Shown piece by piece: positions 23,101 to 36,342 of a DNA stretch of 64,000 bases. The DNA is taken from assembly GCA_032164245.1 (NCBI GenBank), contig JAVMKO010000004.1, forward strand, positions 30,667,626-30,731,625, read 5' to 3'. The position numbers were made by a program, and so were the translations under genes. The stretch is from Sternotherus odoratus (taxonomy: Eukaryota; Chordata; Testudines; Kinosternidae). How positions within the stretch are numbered: position 1 is the stretch's first letter; every line of letters starts with the position of its first letter. Under the pieces are notes generated by a model, which saw only the letters and a program-made list of their open reading frames with translations, was not told where the DNA came from and made no database searches.

Positions 23101-25712
23101 AATTAGCAACATTCTCATCTGAATTGCAACCTCTCCTGTCCTCACTCAAAGTAGAGGGCTGTTTTTCTCAGACTTGGATATGAATGTGGATTCCAAATTT
23201 CACCTTTAAATTTGAGAATATTCCAGTTTTCAGGATTTTGGTGGTGGACTGTTACTAATCTGTTTTCTTTTATATTTACTTTTGGCTAAATTATAACATT
23301 TAATAACAGTCTATAGTAAGGGAGGTAAAAACCTGTAGCACTCCAGAGCGGGCATTGAGAGTCAGTCTGCTTCAGAGAGGCAGAAAGCCTCTTGCAACTT
23401 TCATCTGTGCAGATGGCTACATACATCTGGTAGGAGGAAGAGTTGCCCAATTGTAGAGAATGCAGTTCCCACACTGCATTACACTTTACAGGCTACGGAC
23501 AGATGTCTAACTGAAATCAATGGAAGACAAAGAGGACCCACTTATAATTTTAGTTTTTTCTTTGATGCCCCTTCACAGAAAGCAAACTCAATGAGCATAC
23601 TCTTGTCTGCTGCTATAATCCATGCAACAGCTTCCTCTGGAATCCCATACTGTAGTAGGCCATTCTGAGAGTTGTAGTTGTGAAAGTCTTGATGACAAGA
23701 AGCCCTGCCATAACAATTGTTTTTGCTGCAGTGCTAGCCTTAATAGAATAGTCTAGAGAGGCATCAGTTTCTTCATTCTTCCTTTCTTCCCTTTATAAGG
23801 CTGTCTTGCAGTACTTAAGGAAGCTTACCTGAATGTCATGATCATGACTGCACTGCATTTGCTGGGGTTCACAAGGGAAATACATTCAGTTTATACTATG
23901 CTCCTTGGTCTCTCATCAGCTTCCAGACTCTTCTTCAAATTAATGGTAAACTTGAGAGCCAAGATATGGGAATAAGGAAATTAAATCTATCACTGTCTAG
24001 ATGCTATCTAGATGCCAGATGATCAGCCAGATGCAGATGCCAGAGATCTAGCTAGCTATATCTAGCGATGCAAGCTCCATAATTCTTGGAGATGGCCACT
24101 CATACTTCACAGGCAGTCCAGCTGCTTGGATGCCCTGGTCTCATTATCAACACAAAAGAAGAAATCACTCATCATTCCCCAAAGGTTCGAGGGAGACAGT
24201 GACTTGACAAGAAGAAGAATTCCTAAAGATGAAGATCTCCATCAGTGGTCTCCATCAGTCAGAGCTATAGCAGCTAGGCATGACAAAATTAACAGGCCAT
24301 AGTCCATTTTCATGTGCAATTATTCTTTGTTTCTTTTTCACAGAGGATATCCTTACTCTATCCATCACTCTCCCAGATGGTGGACTTCATGGGAAAGCAT
24401 ACTTTGTAAGGGGTGCAACCTCCTCTCCTGTCTTTTTCAGCAGGCACAGACTGGTTGGCCATGTTTTGCTTGTGAACACTATGAGCAGTTCATTTACAGT
24501 GTTCCCCTATCACCTTTACAGCATTGTGCAGCGGCTTATCTACAATAACATATAATCTCCCATCCCCTTAGACTAAGGACAGGAGAGGAAGGAGATCTCT
24601 CCCGGCTCTGGCTGTCAAAGTCAAGCAGGCTTCTTGATTCTTTCCTGTGTCCTTTTCTACTTTCTGGGATAATGAGTCAATTAGCTTTATTGCGCTCTCC
24701 AGCACATCCCCAGTCTTCCAATTAGACATAGCCATCATTGTTAGGTTTACTCCAAGACAACTAATTGGAGTTGCAGGACAACAGTGCTAGGTCACTGGCT
24801 GCTGCCCAGCAGTCTGTCACCCCCTCCAATAAACTGCTATCTAGATCCCCAGTCAAATCAGAGAGTCACAATTATCTAGTGGACTTGTTCAAGTCAAAAT
24901 ATTCTACCTGCAAACCAAATTGTTTAAGCAAACCCAAGAACAATTTGACATGTACAAAGGTCAGAGAAAATGCCATCAGATCACAGAAGAATCATCAAGA
25001 ATCCTTAGCAAACCTCTAAACAATTCAGTATTACAATGTGTCACCTAAGAAACTCTCAATGCCAACTGGCAAAAGAGTTACACGACTATCTTGGTTCTGT
25101 TACGTACATTCTGGTTCACCAAAGAACCGTGTTGGGTCTTAAAATCCACCATTACCATGGTCATTGTTATTATGGTAATATAAAATACTATGTAATGAGT
25201 TATGTTTGTATATTGAAATATGTTCTTTGAATCTGTATCACAGCAGAGGTAGAAAAACAGGTTTCTTGTCAAACAAAGGACATTTATTCACCTGTCTCCC
25301 TGTTGAGAAGTAAATGAGGCATTGTAAACTAACACAGTGTATGCATATGTACATACAAAATCAGCAGAGAGACATGAAGTCAACAGAAAGGCACTAACAG
25401 ATATAGAGAAATAGTGGGTGAAGAGAACCTTATCCTCAGATACACTTCAAAGATTTACTGGACTAATAAACACCCTGTCATCCTACAGTTAGGAAATAAA
25501 TAGGCAGTTCATTTACACTGATGAAAATGGAATCACAATCATCCATGTTTGGAAAGACTTCAAAAGACTTTGGGTAAGATGAGATTTCTTTAGTCTGGTT
25601 AGCCTGTTAAGATTAGTCTTTAGAAAGTGTTTTTGTTTTATATGTTACCTTTTGTTTCCATTATCCTTAACCACTGTCTTTTGCATCTTTGGTAAGAAAC
25701 TTATTGATGTTT

Positions 25713-25714
<2 letters not shown>

Positions 25715-25762
<48 letters not shown>
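25715..25762. repeat. (CT)n followed by (AT)n microsatellite
   Basis: About 31 bases of alternating C and T (25715-25745) pass directly into about 17 bases of alternating A and T. A second ATATATAT run follows at about 25770-25779. Confidence 0.95.
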
Positions 25763-28365
25763 AGTCAAACATATATATATGTTGTGGTATTAAGCATGAT
25801 GTTGATCCTGAGTTGAATCATACAAGCTGGTGCGTACACTGTTCCCTTGGGGAAGTAAATCTGATATTTTTGTGAGGTTTCAGTAGATAAGGGGCCAAAC
25901 ACTACAGAGGAATATTTCAAAAGGGAAGCAGGACTGTGGTTCAACTATTATTAACCTGCATGGTAAAATAAGGGCTGGCACATTCCAGAGAAGGGTGCTT
26001 GAATGGTTAATAGGCTGGTGGTATCAGGCAGCTGACATTCATTTAACCACAACCAAATTTCTCTTACAGTGGAGGAGGTGGTGGTGCTGGGGGGGGAGAA
26101 GGGGGGAGGGGATAAGGCAACTCACAGTCCTCCTTGTACTGTGAAAACAGTCACACAACTCCCAGGTCCTTTGTGGATCTAGCCAAAAGTACTAAATGGG
26201 ATAGAGCGAACATATAAATGCCATAAGATCCAATGGCTGGAAAATATGTTGTACCCCAACCAGAAGTTGTAGGATTGATGCAGGAATTATTGAACAAAAA
26301 ATCTATGTCCTGCATTATGCAAGAAATCAGACCAAATGATCATAACATTTCCTCTGGCATAAAATATATGACTGTATGGACCTCACAGAGCATGGTTCCT
26401 ACAAATTAGCAAAAATTTCAGATGTGGAGTATGACAATCCTGTCCATCAACCTCACTCTATGATTCCAATATTTACAAAGGCTAAATCTTGCAGCCTGGT
26501 TCCTGAAAGCTGAATCACCAAAGATTCAGTAATTCAAGGTATATTTTCTTCTTCATAGAACAGAATTGAATTTGGACGACTTGTATAGTCTGGTGTCAAA
26601 GATAACATATTGTTCTTCTTTATTTACCTGATAGTGACACTCTCAAGTTTCTTGTACTGGGTTTTCACAAAGGACTGAGCCACAGTTATCCAGGATCATG
26701 TATTTGTGACAGGATCCTTTCTCACTGACCATATGGAAGAAAAGTTTCTGTTCAATCCTCATGTCTCCTTTTCTTAAAACTGTCTCTTTCAGGCTGTGTC
26801 TACAATTGGTGGTAAATGTCACCTCCAGTTGTGTTATGTAAATGTCACCCTAGAAGCAATGGCTAAAACATCACCAAAATCTCTCTCTGAGCTGTCACTT
26901 TGCTTTCTAAGACTCAAGCCTTCCTTCCTCACGAATTCATATGGGATAGGAGGGTAAATTAATTTAGTGTTTCATCTACTAAGGGATCTCATTTTAAACA
27001 CTTCCCAGACACATTGCTTTCAGTTATTGCCCGGATTTTCTAACTAAGAATAAAATATAATTATAATTGAGCTCATTCATTTCCTTACCCTCCTTCTGCA
27101 CCAAATCTAGAAATTCCCTTGAACGTTAGTTCTATAGCTTATGAGTTTTACAAGCATTGGGAAAACCTATCAGGCACACTCAAACATTGTGAAAGACATG
27201 CCCTCTTAATAATCTTCAGACAAATAAAGACAAGCCTGAAGTCATCGAATGCTTCCATCTCCAGCTGGAGTAAGTAAATTATATTTCTTCCACTCCATCT
27301 AATGATATAACAGCTCCTTCTATAAAAATCTATTGTGATGTCTTGATTAAAAAGAAATAGAACCTGGCCACTTATTTTCAGAACCAACCACTATAAGACT
27401 GATGCCTTGTCACTTGCAGCTAAAGCCTTTGGTCACAAGCTCCCCTGTTCTGTCCTTAACCTGAGATTTCAACAAATGAATAAATACAATATTTACACAG
27501 AGGGTTTTTTGTCCTTAGCAAATTAATAACTAGCTAATGCATACTTTTTCCACCAAAAAGTGGCCAAGATAGTTAGTTAGTTTGCCTGATCTAAAACTCT
27601 ACAACATCAATGCAAGTCCGGCCCTCAGTGAAGTAAGTCCGCCTAAGTAATTATTATCATGATAATGTTATTCCACCTGAATTCAGCAAGGAGTTCCTGA
27701 CAGTTCCCTAAAATTCTCCACCAGAGTGAAGAGGGTTTGGATGAATTTCCCTGCTTTTGATGCAGCTCACTCTCTGCTAGTCACTGCTAAATCATCTGAC
27801 AGAGATGACTTACCTCTGGGGCTTCTAAAGTTGCTTCTGAAGAGCAACCTTTTTGCCATTGGACCAATGGAAATTGCACCAATTATCAAACATTTTCAGA
27901 ATAGTTCCTGGTGGAAAGATGTTCTTATTTCCATTCAAAATCTTCATTTCTGGCTGTTTAAGTTATTGAAGTTGAATTTCGTGCTATGCTATCAATACAC
28001 AAAGTTTGTTATTCAGGAACAAAGTATAAATATTTCTAGCAAGTGCATATGTTTACTAAGTAGTTCTTTCTTACTTGGCTATTGAAAAAGCTTTATGCTT
28101 AAATGGAAAAATAAATTAAAACTTCCCCATTCTTTCCCCTACCCCATAATTTCTACTAGCACGCACATCTGGTATGCAAGGTTATTCACAAGCTAATATG
28201 GAACATTTTTGTTTATGCTCTTTAAAAGATTAGCAGTGCATTACTGCAAAGGGGAATACCTCTTAGATTTTCTTGAGAGACTTGATGGTATTTTTTGAGA
28301 GGCTACATGGTATTTTTTTTAAGGCCTGAGCTGCTGGAGTCAATAGGCTGCATGAGAACATCAGC

Positions 28366-28384
28366 TTTTTTTTTTTTTTTTTTT
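28366..28384. repeat. Poly(T) run, 19 bases
   Basis: An uninterrupted T run in intron 2. It could be the poly(A) tail of a minus-strand retrocopy, but nothing recognisable precedes it. Confidence 0.9.
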
Positions 28385-29080
28385 AAATAAATTTCTGGCC
28401 CTCATGGCTAAATTGAAAAGCTTGAAACAAGTGTACCCTAAAGACTCAGAAACCAGAAGGTCAACAAAAAGAACCTCAATTTTATTATTTTAAATATTTT
28501 TCAGTCACTGTCATGGTTTGGGGGAGGTTGACTCATGATTTTTAAATATTTGGCAGTATCAATACTGAAATTAGTCTCAAGTTGAATTCCAGGTTCTGCC
28601 ATCCCTACTGAAAGGAGGATTAGGGATTTGTGGGGGCCTAGGACAGGCAAATGAGGGCCCCTCCCCATCCCTTCTGCCTACAGTCATTACCTCTCCCTGG
28701 CACTCCTGCCAGGGAAATGGGTTCAGGAGCTTGACCTGCTCTGCCCACCTGGCATTCCTGACAGGGAACAGAGTTGTGGCGCAGGGGTTCCCCATGTGGC
28801 CAATGTCCCTAGGCACACTCCTGTTGGCACAGTGGCTAACCCACCACTGCCCTTATTCATGAAGAATAGTACATAAGAACATAAGAACGGCCATACTGGG
28901 TCAGACCAAAGGTCCATCTAGCCCAGCATCCTGTCTACCGACAGTGGCCAATGCCAGGTGCCCCGGAGTGAGTGAACCTAACAGGTATGATCGAGCGATC
29001 TCTCTCCTGCCATCCATCACCCCCCTCTGACAGACAGAGGCTAGGGACACCATTCATTACCCATCCCGGCTAATAGCCAT

Positions 29081-32041
29081 TTATGGACTTAGCCTCCATG
29101 AATTTATCCAGCTCTCTCTTTTAAACCCTGTTATAGTCCTAGCCTTCACAGCCTCCTCAGGTAAGGAGTTCCACAGGTTGACTGTGCGCTGTGTGAAGAA
29201 GAACTTCCTTTTATTTGTTTTAAACCTGCTGAACGCCAATTTCATTGAGTGGCCCCTAGTTCTTCTATTTTGGGAACAAGTAAATAACTTTTCCTTATTT
29301 ACTTCCTCCACACCACTCATAATTTTATATACCTCTATCATATCCCCCCTTAGTCTCCTCTTTTCCAAGCTAAAAAGTCCTAGCCTCTTTAATCTCTCTT
29401 CATATGGGACCCGTTCCAAACCCCTAATCATTTTAGTTGCCCTTCTCTGAACCTTTTCTAGTGCCAGTATATCCTTTTTGAGATGAGGAGACCACATTTG
29501 TACGCAGTATTCAAGATGTGGGCGCACCATGGATTTGTATAAGGGCAATAAGATATTCTCCGACTTATTCTCTATCCCTTTTTTAATGATTCCGAACATC
29601 CTGTTTGCTTTTTTGACTGCCGCTGCACACTGCGTGGATGCCTTCAGAGAACTATCCACAATGACTCCCAGGTCTTTTTCCTGATTGGTTGTAGCTAAAT
29701 TAGCCCCCATCATATTGTATGTATAGTTGGGGTTATTTTTTCCAATGTGCATTACTTTACATTTATCCACATTAAATTTCATTTGCCATTTTGTTGCCCA
29801 ATCACTTAGTTTTGTGAGATCTTTTTGAAGTTCTTCACAGTCTGCTTTGGTCCTTACTACTTTGAGCAGTTTAGTATCATCTGCAAACTTTGCCACATCA
29901 CTGTTTACCCCTTCCTCCAAATCATTTATAAATAAGTTGAATAGGATCGGTCCCAGGACTGACCCTTGGGGAACACCACTAGTTACCCCTCTCCATTCTG
30001 AAAAAGTTCCATTTATTCCTACCCTTTGTTCCCTGTCTTTTAACCAGTTTTCAATCCATGAGAGGATCTTCCCTCTTATCCCATGGCAGCTTAATTTACG
30101 TAAGAGCCTTTGGTGAGGGACCTTGTCAAAGGCTTTCTGGAAATCTAAGTGCACTATGTCCACCGGATCCCCCTTGTCCACATGTTTGCTGACCCCTTCA
30201 AAGAACTCTAATAGATTAGTAAGACACGATTTCCCTTTGCAGAAACCATGTTGACTTTTGCCCAACAATTTATGCTCTTCTATGTGTCTGAAAATTTTAT
30301 TCTTTACTATTGTTTCAACTAATTTTCCCGGTACGGACGTTAGACTGACTGGTCTGTAATTGCCAGGATCACCTCTAGAGCCCTTTTTAAATATTGGCGT
30401 TACATTAGCTATCTTCCAGTCACTGGGCACAGTAGCCGATTTAAAGGATAGGTTACAAACCCTCGTTAATAGTGCCGCAATTTCACATTTGAGTTCTGTC
30501 AGAACTCTTGGGTGAATGCCATCTGGTCCCGGTGACTTGTTACAGTTAAGTTTATCAATGAGTTCCAGAACCTCCTCTACTGATACTTCTATTTGTGACA
30601 ATACCTCAGATTTGTCACCTACAAAAGACAGCTCAGGTTTAGGAATCTCCCTAACGTCCTCAGCCGTGAAGACTGAAGCAAAGAATTCACTTAGTTTCTC
30701 TGCAATGACTCTGTCATCTTTAAGTGCTCCTTTTGTATCTCTGTCATCCAGGGGCCCCACTGGTTGTTTAGCAGGCTTCCTGCTTCTGACATATTTAAAA
30801 AACATTTTGTTATTACCTTTTGAGTTTTTGGCTAGCTGTTCTTCAAACTCCATTTTAGCTTTTCTTATTACATTCTTACACTTTATTTGGCAGTGCTTAT
30901 GCTCCTTTCTATTTACCTCACTAGGATTAGACTTCCACTTTTTAAAAGATGCCTTTTTCTCTCTCACTGCTTCTTTTACTTGGCTGTTAAGCCACGGTGG
31001 CTCTTTTTTAGTTTTCTGGCATTGTTTTTTAATTTGGGGTATACATTTGGGTTGGGCCTTTATTATGGTATCTTTGAAGAGAGTCCATGCAGCTTGCAGG
31101 GATTTCACTTTAGTCACTTTACCTTTTAATTTCCATTTAACTAACCCCCTCATTCTTGCATAGTTCCCCTTTTTGAAATTAAATGCCCCAGTGTTGGGCT
31201 TCTGAGGTGTTATTCCCACCATAGGAATGTTAAATGTTATTATATTATGGTCACTATTTCCCAGCGGTCCTTTTATAGTTACCTCTTGAACCAGATCCTG
31301 CGCTCCACTCAGGACTAAATCTAGAGTTGCCTCTCCCCTTGTGGGTTCCTGTACCAGCTGCTCCAAGAAGCAGTCATTTAAAGTATCAAGAAATTTCATC
31401 TCTGCATTTCATCCTGAGGCGACATGTACCCAGTCAATGTTGGGATAATTGAAGTCTCCCACTATTATTGGGTTCTTTATTTTGACAGCCTCTCTAATCT
31501 CCCTTAGCATTTCGTCATCCCTATCACTGTCCTGATCAGGTGGTCGATAATAGAGCCCTATTGTTATGTTCTTATTAGAGCATGAAATTACTATCCATAG
31601 TGATTCTATGGAACATGTGGATTCATTTAAGATTTTTACTTCATTTGATTCTACACTATCTTTTACATAAAGTGCCACTCCCCCGCCCCCATGACCTATT
31701 CTGTCCTTCCGATATATTTTATACCCTGGAATGATTGTGTCCCATTGATTGTCCTCGGTCCACCATGTTTCTGTGATGCCTATTATGTCAATATCCTCCT
31801 CTAACACGAGGCACTCTAGTTCACCCATCTTATTATTTAGACTTCTGGCATTTGTGTACAAGCACTTTAAAAACTGGTCACTGTTTATCTGTCTGCTCTT
31901 CCCTGGTGTGTCAGATTCTTTATGTGAAAATTTCTCATCTGATCTGGCCCCTCCTTTATCCTTTTCCATCCTTTCCTGTCTAAAACCTAGAGAATCTCTA
32001 ATGACAGACCCTCCTGTAAGAGAAGTCTCTATCCGATCCAC
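29081..32041 (-). pseudogene. CR1 ORF2: endonuclease and reverse transcriptase, one internal TGA
   Basis: About 986 codons form a single frame broken only by TGA at 31411-31409. The N-terminal part is an APE-like endonuclease (CLYTNARSLNNKMGEL, IIGITETWW, GDFNYPNIDW). The C-terminal part is a reverse transcriptase (NYRPVSLTSVPGKLVE, SPGPDGIHPRVL, DFQKAFDKVPHQRLL, GVPQGSVLGPILFNLFINDL, then the catalytic FADD in KFADDTKLL) and a conserved tail (NLWNSLPEEAV). The codon at 32041 is GTG, not ATG; the first in-frame ATG is about 24 codons in, so the true start is unclear. The frame overlaps the end of ORF1. The TGA probably came from CGA (Arg). Confidence 0.95.
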
Positions 32042-32076
32042 GTGCTTCTCTGCAGCAATCGGCTTTCCCCCATCTC

Positions 32077-32465
32077 TTAGTTTAAAAACTTCTCTGCAAC
32101 CTTTTTAATGTTAAGTGCCAGCAGCCTGGTTCCACTTTGGTTTAGGTGGAGCCCATCCTTCCTGTATAGGCTCCCCCTATCCCAAAAGTTTCCCCAGTTC
32201 CTAATAAATCTGAACCCTTCCTCTCTACACCATCGTCTCATCCACGCATTGAGACTCTGAAGCTCTGCCTGCCTACCTGGCCCTGCGCGTGGAACTGGAA
32301 GCATTTCTGAGAAAGCCACCATAGAGGTCCTGGATTTCAACCTCTTTCCTAGCAACCTAAATTTGGCCTCCAGGACATCTCTCCTACCCTTTCCTATGTC
32401 GTTGGTACCTACATGTACCACGACCACCGGCTCCTCCCCAGCACTACTCATAAGTCTATCTAGAT
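32077..32465 (-). pseudogene. CR1 ORF1 C-terminal part (SGNH esterase-like domain)
   Basis: The frame shows VVVVHVGTNDIGKG (the GTND block of the SGNH hydrolase/esterase domain found in many CR1 ORF1 proteins) and DGLHLNQSGTRLLA (the Asp-x-x-His block), and ends with TAA at 32079-32077. The N-terminal part is missing because the element is 5'-truncated. The esterase is thought to assist retrotransposition; its substrate is unknown. Confidence 0.88.
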
Positions 32466-32780
32466 GCCTCGATGTACTTTATGAGCACTCCTATTATGAT
32501 GCATGGAGCTACATGTTGAGCAGGATATTCTAAGTATAAGCAAGGGTATCCTTGCCTTTAATCAGAAAAGTTGATGGCCAGCAGACTATGCATTACTGCT
32601 CCATGAGAGTTGTTACAAATATTTTCCATTGGGTTCTATCCATGACAGAAAAGAACTGTTTAACATTCTTTAGATATCTTACATCATAACAAGTTGCTAC
32701 AGGAAAAATCACAAAAGTCTTAAACAACGAAACCCTTCTAGGGGTATGTCTTCACTATAGGTCTAGGTCGATTTCCCTTA

Positions 32781-32816
32781 ATTCGATTTTCTAAACTCGA
32801 GTTTAGAAAATCGAAT
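32781..32816. repeat. Perfect 36-bp palindrome in the Harbinger derivative
   Basis: The 18-base arms meet at CTCGAG with no mismatch and no spacer (the left arm starts ATTCGATTTTC). It lies 40 bp inside the left terminus. Confidence 0.97.
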
Positions 32817-33000
32817 CAGTGTGTCCCCACCAGGACAGCAGGTCGACAGTGGTCGACACTGTCTGTCCTTGAACTTTTGCAGGGGGTCGACATAGCCCGC
32901 ATTGCACTGTGGGTAGGTAGCCCACAGTGCAATGCGTGCTAGACCCCCCCCCTGCCCAAGCAGCCCCATGGACCCCCCCGCCCGAACGGCCCCCCCCTCG

Positions 33001-33590
33001 CCGTACCCACCCGCCCGAGGGGGGGTGGGGGAGCCAGCGCGCGGCTGCTTGGGCTATCGGCTCAGCTGCCTGGTGAAATTGACCAGACAGCTGAGCCGAT
33101 CCCTCAAGCAGCCCCGCACGGGCTTCCCCCCCCCTCAGCAGCCCCGCGGACCCCCCCCCCGCCAGAACAGCCTCCCCAACAGCCCCCCCGCCCAAACAGC
33201 CCCCCGCTGGACCCCCCCCGCCCGAGGGGGGGGGGGAGCCGGCGCGGGGCTATCGGCTCAGCTGCCTGGTGAAATTGACCAGACAGCTGAGCCGATCCCT
33301 CAAGCAGCCCTGCGCGGGCTTCCCCCCCCCCCTCAGCAGCCCCGCGGACCCCCCCCACCCGAACAGCCCCCCCAACAGCCCCCCCGCCCAACCCCCCCCG
33401 CCCGAGGGGGGGGGGAGCCGGCGCGGGGCTATCCGCTCAGCTGCCTGGTGAAATTGACCAGACAGCTGAGCCGATCCCTCAAGCAGCCCCGCGCGGGCTT
33501 CCCCCCCCCTCAGCAGCCCCGCGGACCCCCCCCCGCCCGAACAGCCCCCCCCCCGAACAGCCCCCCCCTCGCGGGGCTGCTCGGAGGTCG
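33001..33590. repeat. C-rich minisatellite, three units of about 180-196 bp
   Basis: Each unit holds an inverted pair, ATCGGCTCAGCTG ... CAGCTGAGCCGAT, around GGTGAAATTGACCAGA, then TCAAGCAGCCCCGC and long C and G runs. GAAATTGACC starts at 33075, 33271 and 33450. Length changes are mainly in the homopolymers. Long open frames here (Pro/Gln-rich) are artefacts of the C runs. Confidence 0.92.
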
Positions 33591-36342
33591 GAGGCTTAAC
33601 TTCTGATGCCTCTTCACTAGCCCACAGTCGAGCTTGTAATGTCGAATTTAGCCTTACTTCTCTCGTTAGGCAGGAGTTCCGAAATCGATCTTGAGGGCCC
33701 TTTAAATCGACTTTAAGGGCATGTATGTGAAGACAGGTACACCTTTAATTCGACCTAACGTCGTTAAGGTCGAATTAAAGTGGTAGTGAAGACATGCCCT
33801 AGGTTTCTGGTAATTACACCCGATAGAGCAAATTTTTGTACTGAAAAAAATCCACCAGGTTTTTCAATCAGGAAGGCTTCCTCGTGTTCCTCAGTTCTTC
33901 AAAATACCATTTCCATGACCCACTACTCATGGCTAGAGTCATGCATGTAACACTGGTGCTGCCAGTTGTTAATGTCTAAGGTCCTATATCTTTAATCCTT
34001 TCAATGATTTTTTATAAACCATGCTAGCTATTTTGTTATCGGCCAACCCTAGAAACTATATTAACTGCTGCTGAATCTCCTAATTTTCTTTTAGACATTA
34101 CTAGGTTGGTTGCACTGTAAACCATTAATGTTTCTGAGAGTCAGGATATTTAGATGCATAGAAGACAAGTCAGTTTATATTCAGTAACGGCAGAGATGTC
34201 AGCCTCTATCTCCAAGGAGTTACTAAAGCACAAAATATTCTTTTTAGTATAACTAGGTTAAGCGCTGTTCAGGCTTTTTCATATCCTCCAGTGAACTGTG
34301 GCTTTTCACGTTTCCCAGGTTTGTTCTTTTACTCTAGAATAATGCATGATATTGTCTAATGGAACAGGCAAGAAGAGTAAGAACAAACAACTTCTGAAAA
34401 TATATGATTCAGTGAAAATTTCACAAATGCTTTTGGTCAATTTAACTGTTTCAAGTTATTTTATTCAGCATGTCTTTAACACAGACAATAGTACGAGCAA
34501 AAGCACTAGTGGGTGGCAGACCAACTGAAATACTTTATTTTACTCTCCTAGTAACTGTGACTGTCATTTACTATGTTTATAGAATAACCAGAGCAATGGA
34601 GCCCAAAATAGTTGAATCCTCCAGGTGTAGTAACCAGTATAAGTGATAAATAATGTCTCCCCTCATCTGCAGCCTAGTCTAATATAAAGCCAACATTAAC
34701 ACTGACAATATGTGACAATTTGTTCTCACCCTTTACAAAATATGGGAAAGGAGCAGGGGGGAGAGAGGAAAACTCAGTTGTGGGTCATTTTATTTACATG
34801 CTTCCCCATTAATCCACATATTTTGAGATATTTAAACTTGCTACAGGCATCCTCTCAGACCTGCAAAACCAACTTGTATATCATAAATATCATAGGTTCC
34901 ACTAGACTCAGTAGACAAACCATGGTGTGTTTCAATAGTCACAGTATTTTTAGGCTTAAACCCCCATGCCCAGCTTTGAAATGTGCCCTTCAAAACCAAA
35001 ACCTCACTGTTCAAAACCAAAACCCTGCCAGTTTTTAATAGAGAGCAAACCTAGTCCACCTAGCAATATTTACAGTACCTATGGGTAGCTTCTATTTCAG
35101 GATAATGTACTTGCAGCATGTTTCCAGTTACAACAGAAATAATGATGGAAACATACGGGAAACCCTATTCCCTTCCCTAATAACAAATACAGTGGAATTA
35201 CACTTTATAATACCACAGACATTTTTGTTTATGATGCACATTAATCTGGGGATGTACTGCTGGGAAGACACATGCAAAGCTTCTTATATTAAAGAATTCA
35301 TATGCTGCAGCTGATATTTTTATTTTTAAAGAAAATATGTATTTATTAACTATGTACAGTACATTCTTGCTAATTCACATTTATGATTGGAGAGTCATTG
35401 AGAGTATCCTACATTAATGAGATAATTAATAATTTAAAAATATAATATAGCACAAAATATATGTTCATTTATTTGAACACCTTTAGTTTAATTTTAACCA
35501 TTGATGATATTTCATAATATGCTTAATGATTTGCAGCATAGATTGTGAAGAACAAAATGAAAGCACTCACTGCAGCCCTTAGATATCATAGAGGTAGACA
35601 ACTAGACAGAGGTAGTCCTTTTCTGAGCCAAGTAAAAAGGGTGCAAAATAGCAAATTAGGGAGGTTCTGTTGTACATATCATGTTCTTTGATCATGAGTT
35701 CTTCTGACTTTTCAAAATGGGGTACAGTGATGGGGTATTCAAACCCCACACTACATCAGAAGAGGTTAAAGGACAGTACCAGGTCCAGGTAGCCGCTCCC
35801 CTCCAGCCTTACAGAGCATTCTCCAGCTAGAGACAGGGTTGGAAAAAGGAGCAACCCAGTTCAGAAGGGAAGAGATTGGAGAGGAAAATAGACCTGCCTG
35901 GAAGGCTCCTGACAAAGGTGCTGGAGAAGCCTTGCTGAGGAGATAGAACTATATGCAGAGCCTGGTCAGGGCTGACAGCTCAGTTTCTTTCCCCACTGAT
36001 GTTAGCAGGGTCTGAATGAATGCTCCCCTGACACCTCGCTGGGAAAGTGGGGGAGACTTCGAGTGTGTTTATGAAAATACAGTTTGCTCCTGCTCTCCTT
36101 AGATATTCATCAGATAGAGCAGTGTCCAAGTAATCAATGTAGGTTGGCATTGGGTACAAAATCACTTTAGTACAGCATGCTGGGATAGTGAAATGCTGTT
36201 ACTAAAATGTTGTAATTACTGTAGGAATACAGGGAAGCAGGACTGTGCTTAACCTGTCCCCAATGAGGAGGGTCACCTTCAGCTGAAAGGACCTCATTAA
36301 GCCAGGGGCTCAAGTGCCAGAGCCCTGTAAGAGAGGTGGGAC

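Larger units (their letters stand above)
28871..32480 (-). mobile_element. CR1 LINE retrotransposon, 5'-truncated, near-intact ORF2
   Basis: The 3' end on the minus strand has the standard CR1 tail (GACCTTTGGTCTGACCCAGT, then CTTATGTTCTTATGT, a double copy of the 8-base end unit). Reading upstream it contains the whole ORF2 and the last 125 or so codons of ORF1. The 5' limit near 32480 is where ORF1 similarity fades. CR1 elements are usually cut at the 5' end and show no clear target duplication, and none is seen here. Confidence 0.95.
32742..33799. mobile_element. Non-autonomous Harbinger element, 1.06 kb
   Basis: The ends are GGGTATGTCTTCACTA and TAGTGAAGACATGCCC, flanked by TAG at 32739-32741 and 33800-33802. 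The right about 190 bases, read on the minus strand, match the left end of the 16014-20536 transposon closely: CACTTTAATTCGA, GTACCTGTCTTCACATACAT, CCCTCAAGAT and AAGCTCGACTGTGGGCTAG occur in the same order. The interior is not transposase but a palindrome and a C-rich minisatellite. Confidence 0.93.

Noticed and set aside
24030..24270. Weak similarity to a DIRS-type reverse transcriptase (split over frames)
   Set aside because: Several residues in the expected order appear across shifted frames, but there is no catalytic motif; chance cannot be excluded without a search.
26790..26815. AGGCTGTGTCTACA motif like a MITE terminus
   Set aside because: No partner terminus or target duplication found nearby.
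29178..31163. Long plus-strand open frames (up to 215 codons) across the CR1
   Set aside because: They are antisense shadows of CR1 ORF2, which has all catalytic motifs on the minus strand.
32803..33606. Pro/Gln-rich open frames up to 224 codons
   Set aside because: They are produced by the C-rich minisatellite and change with run length; not coding.
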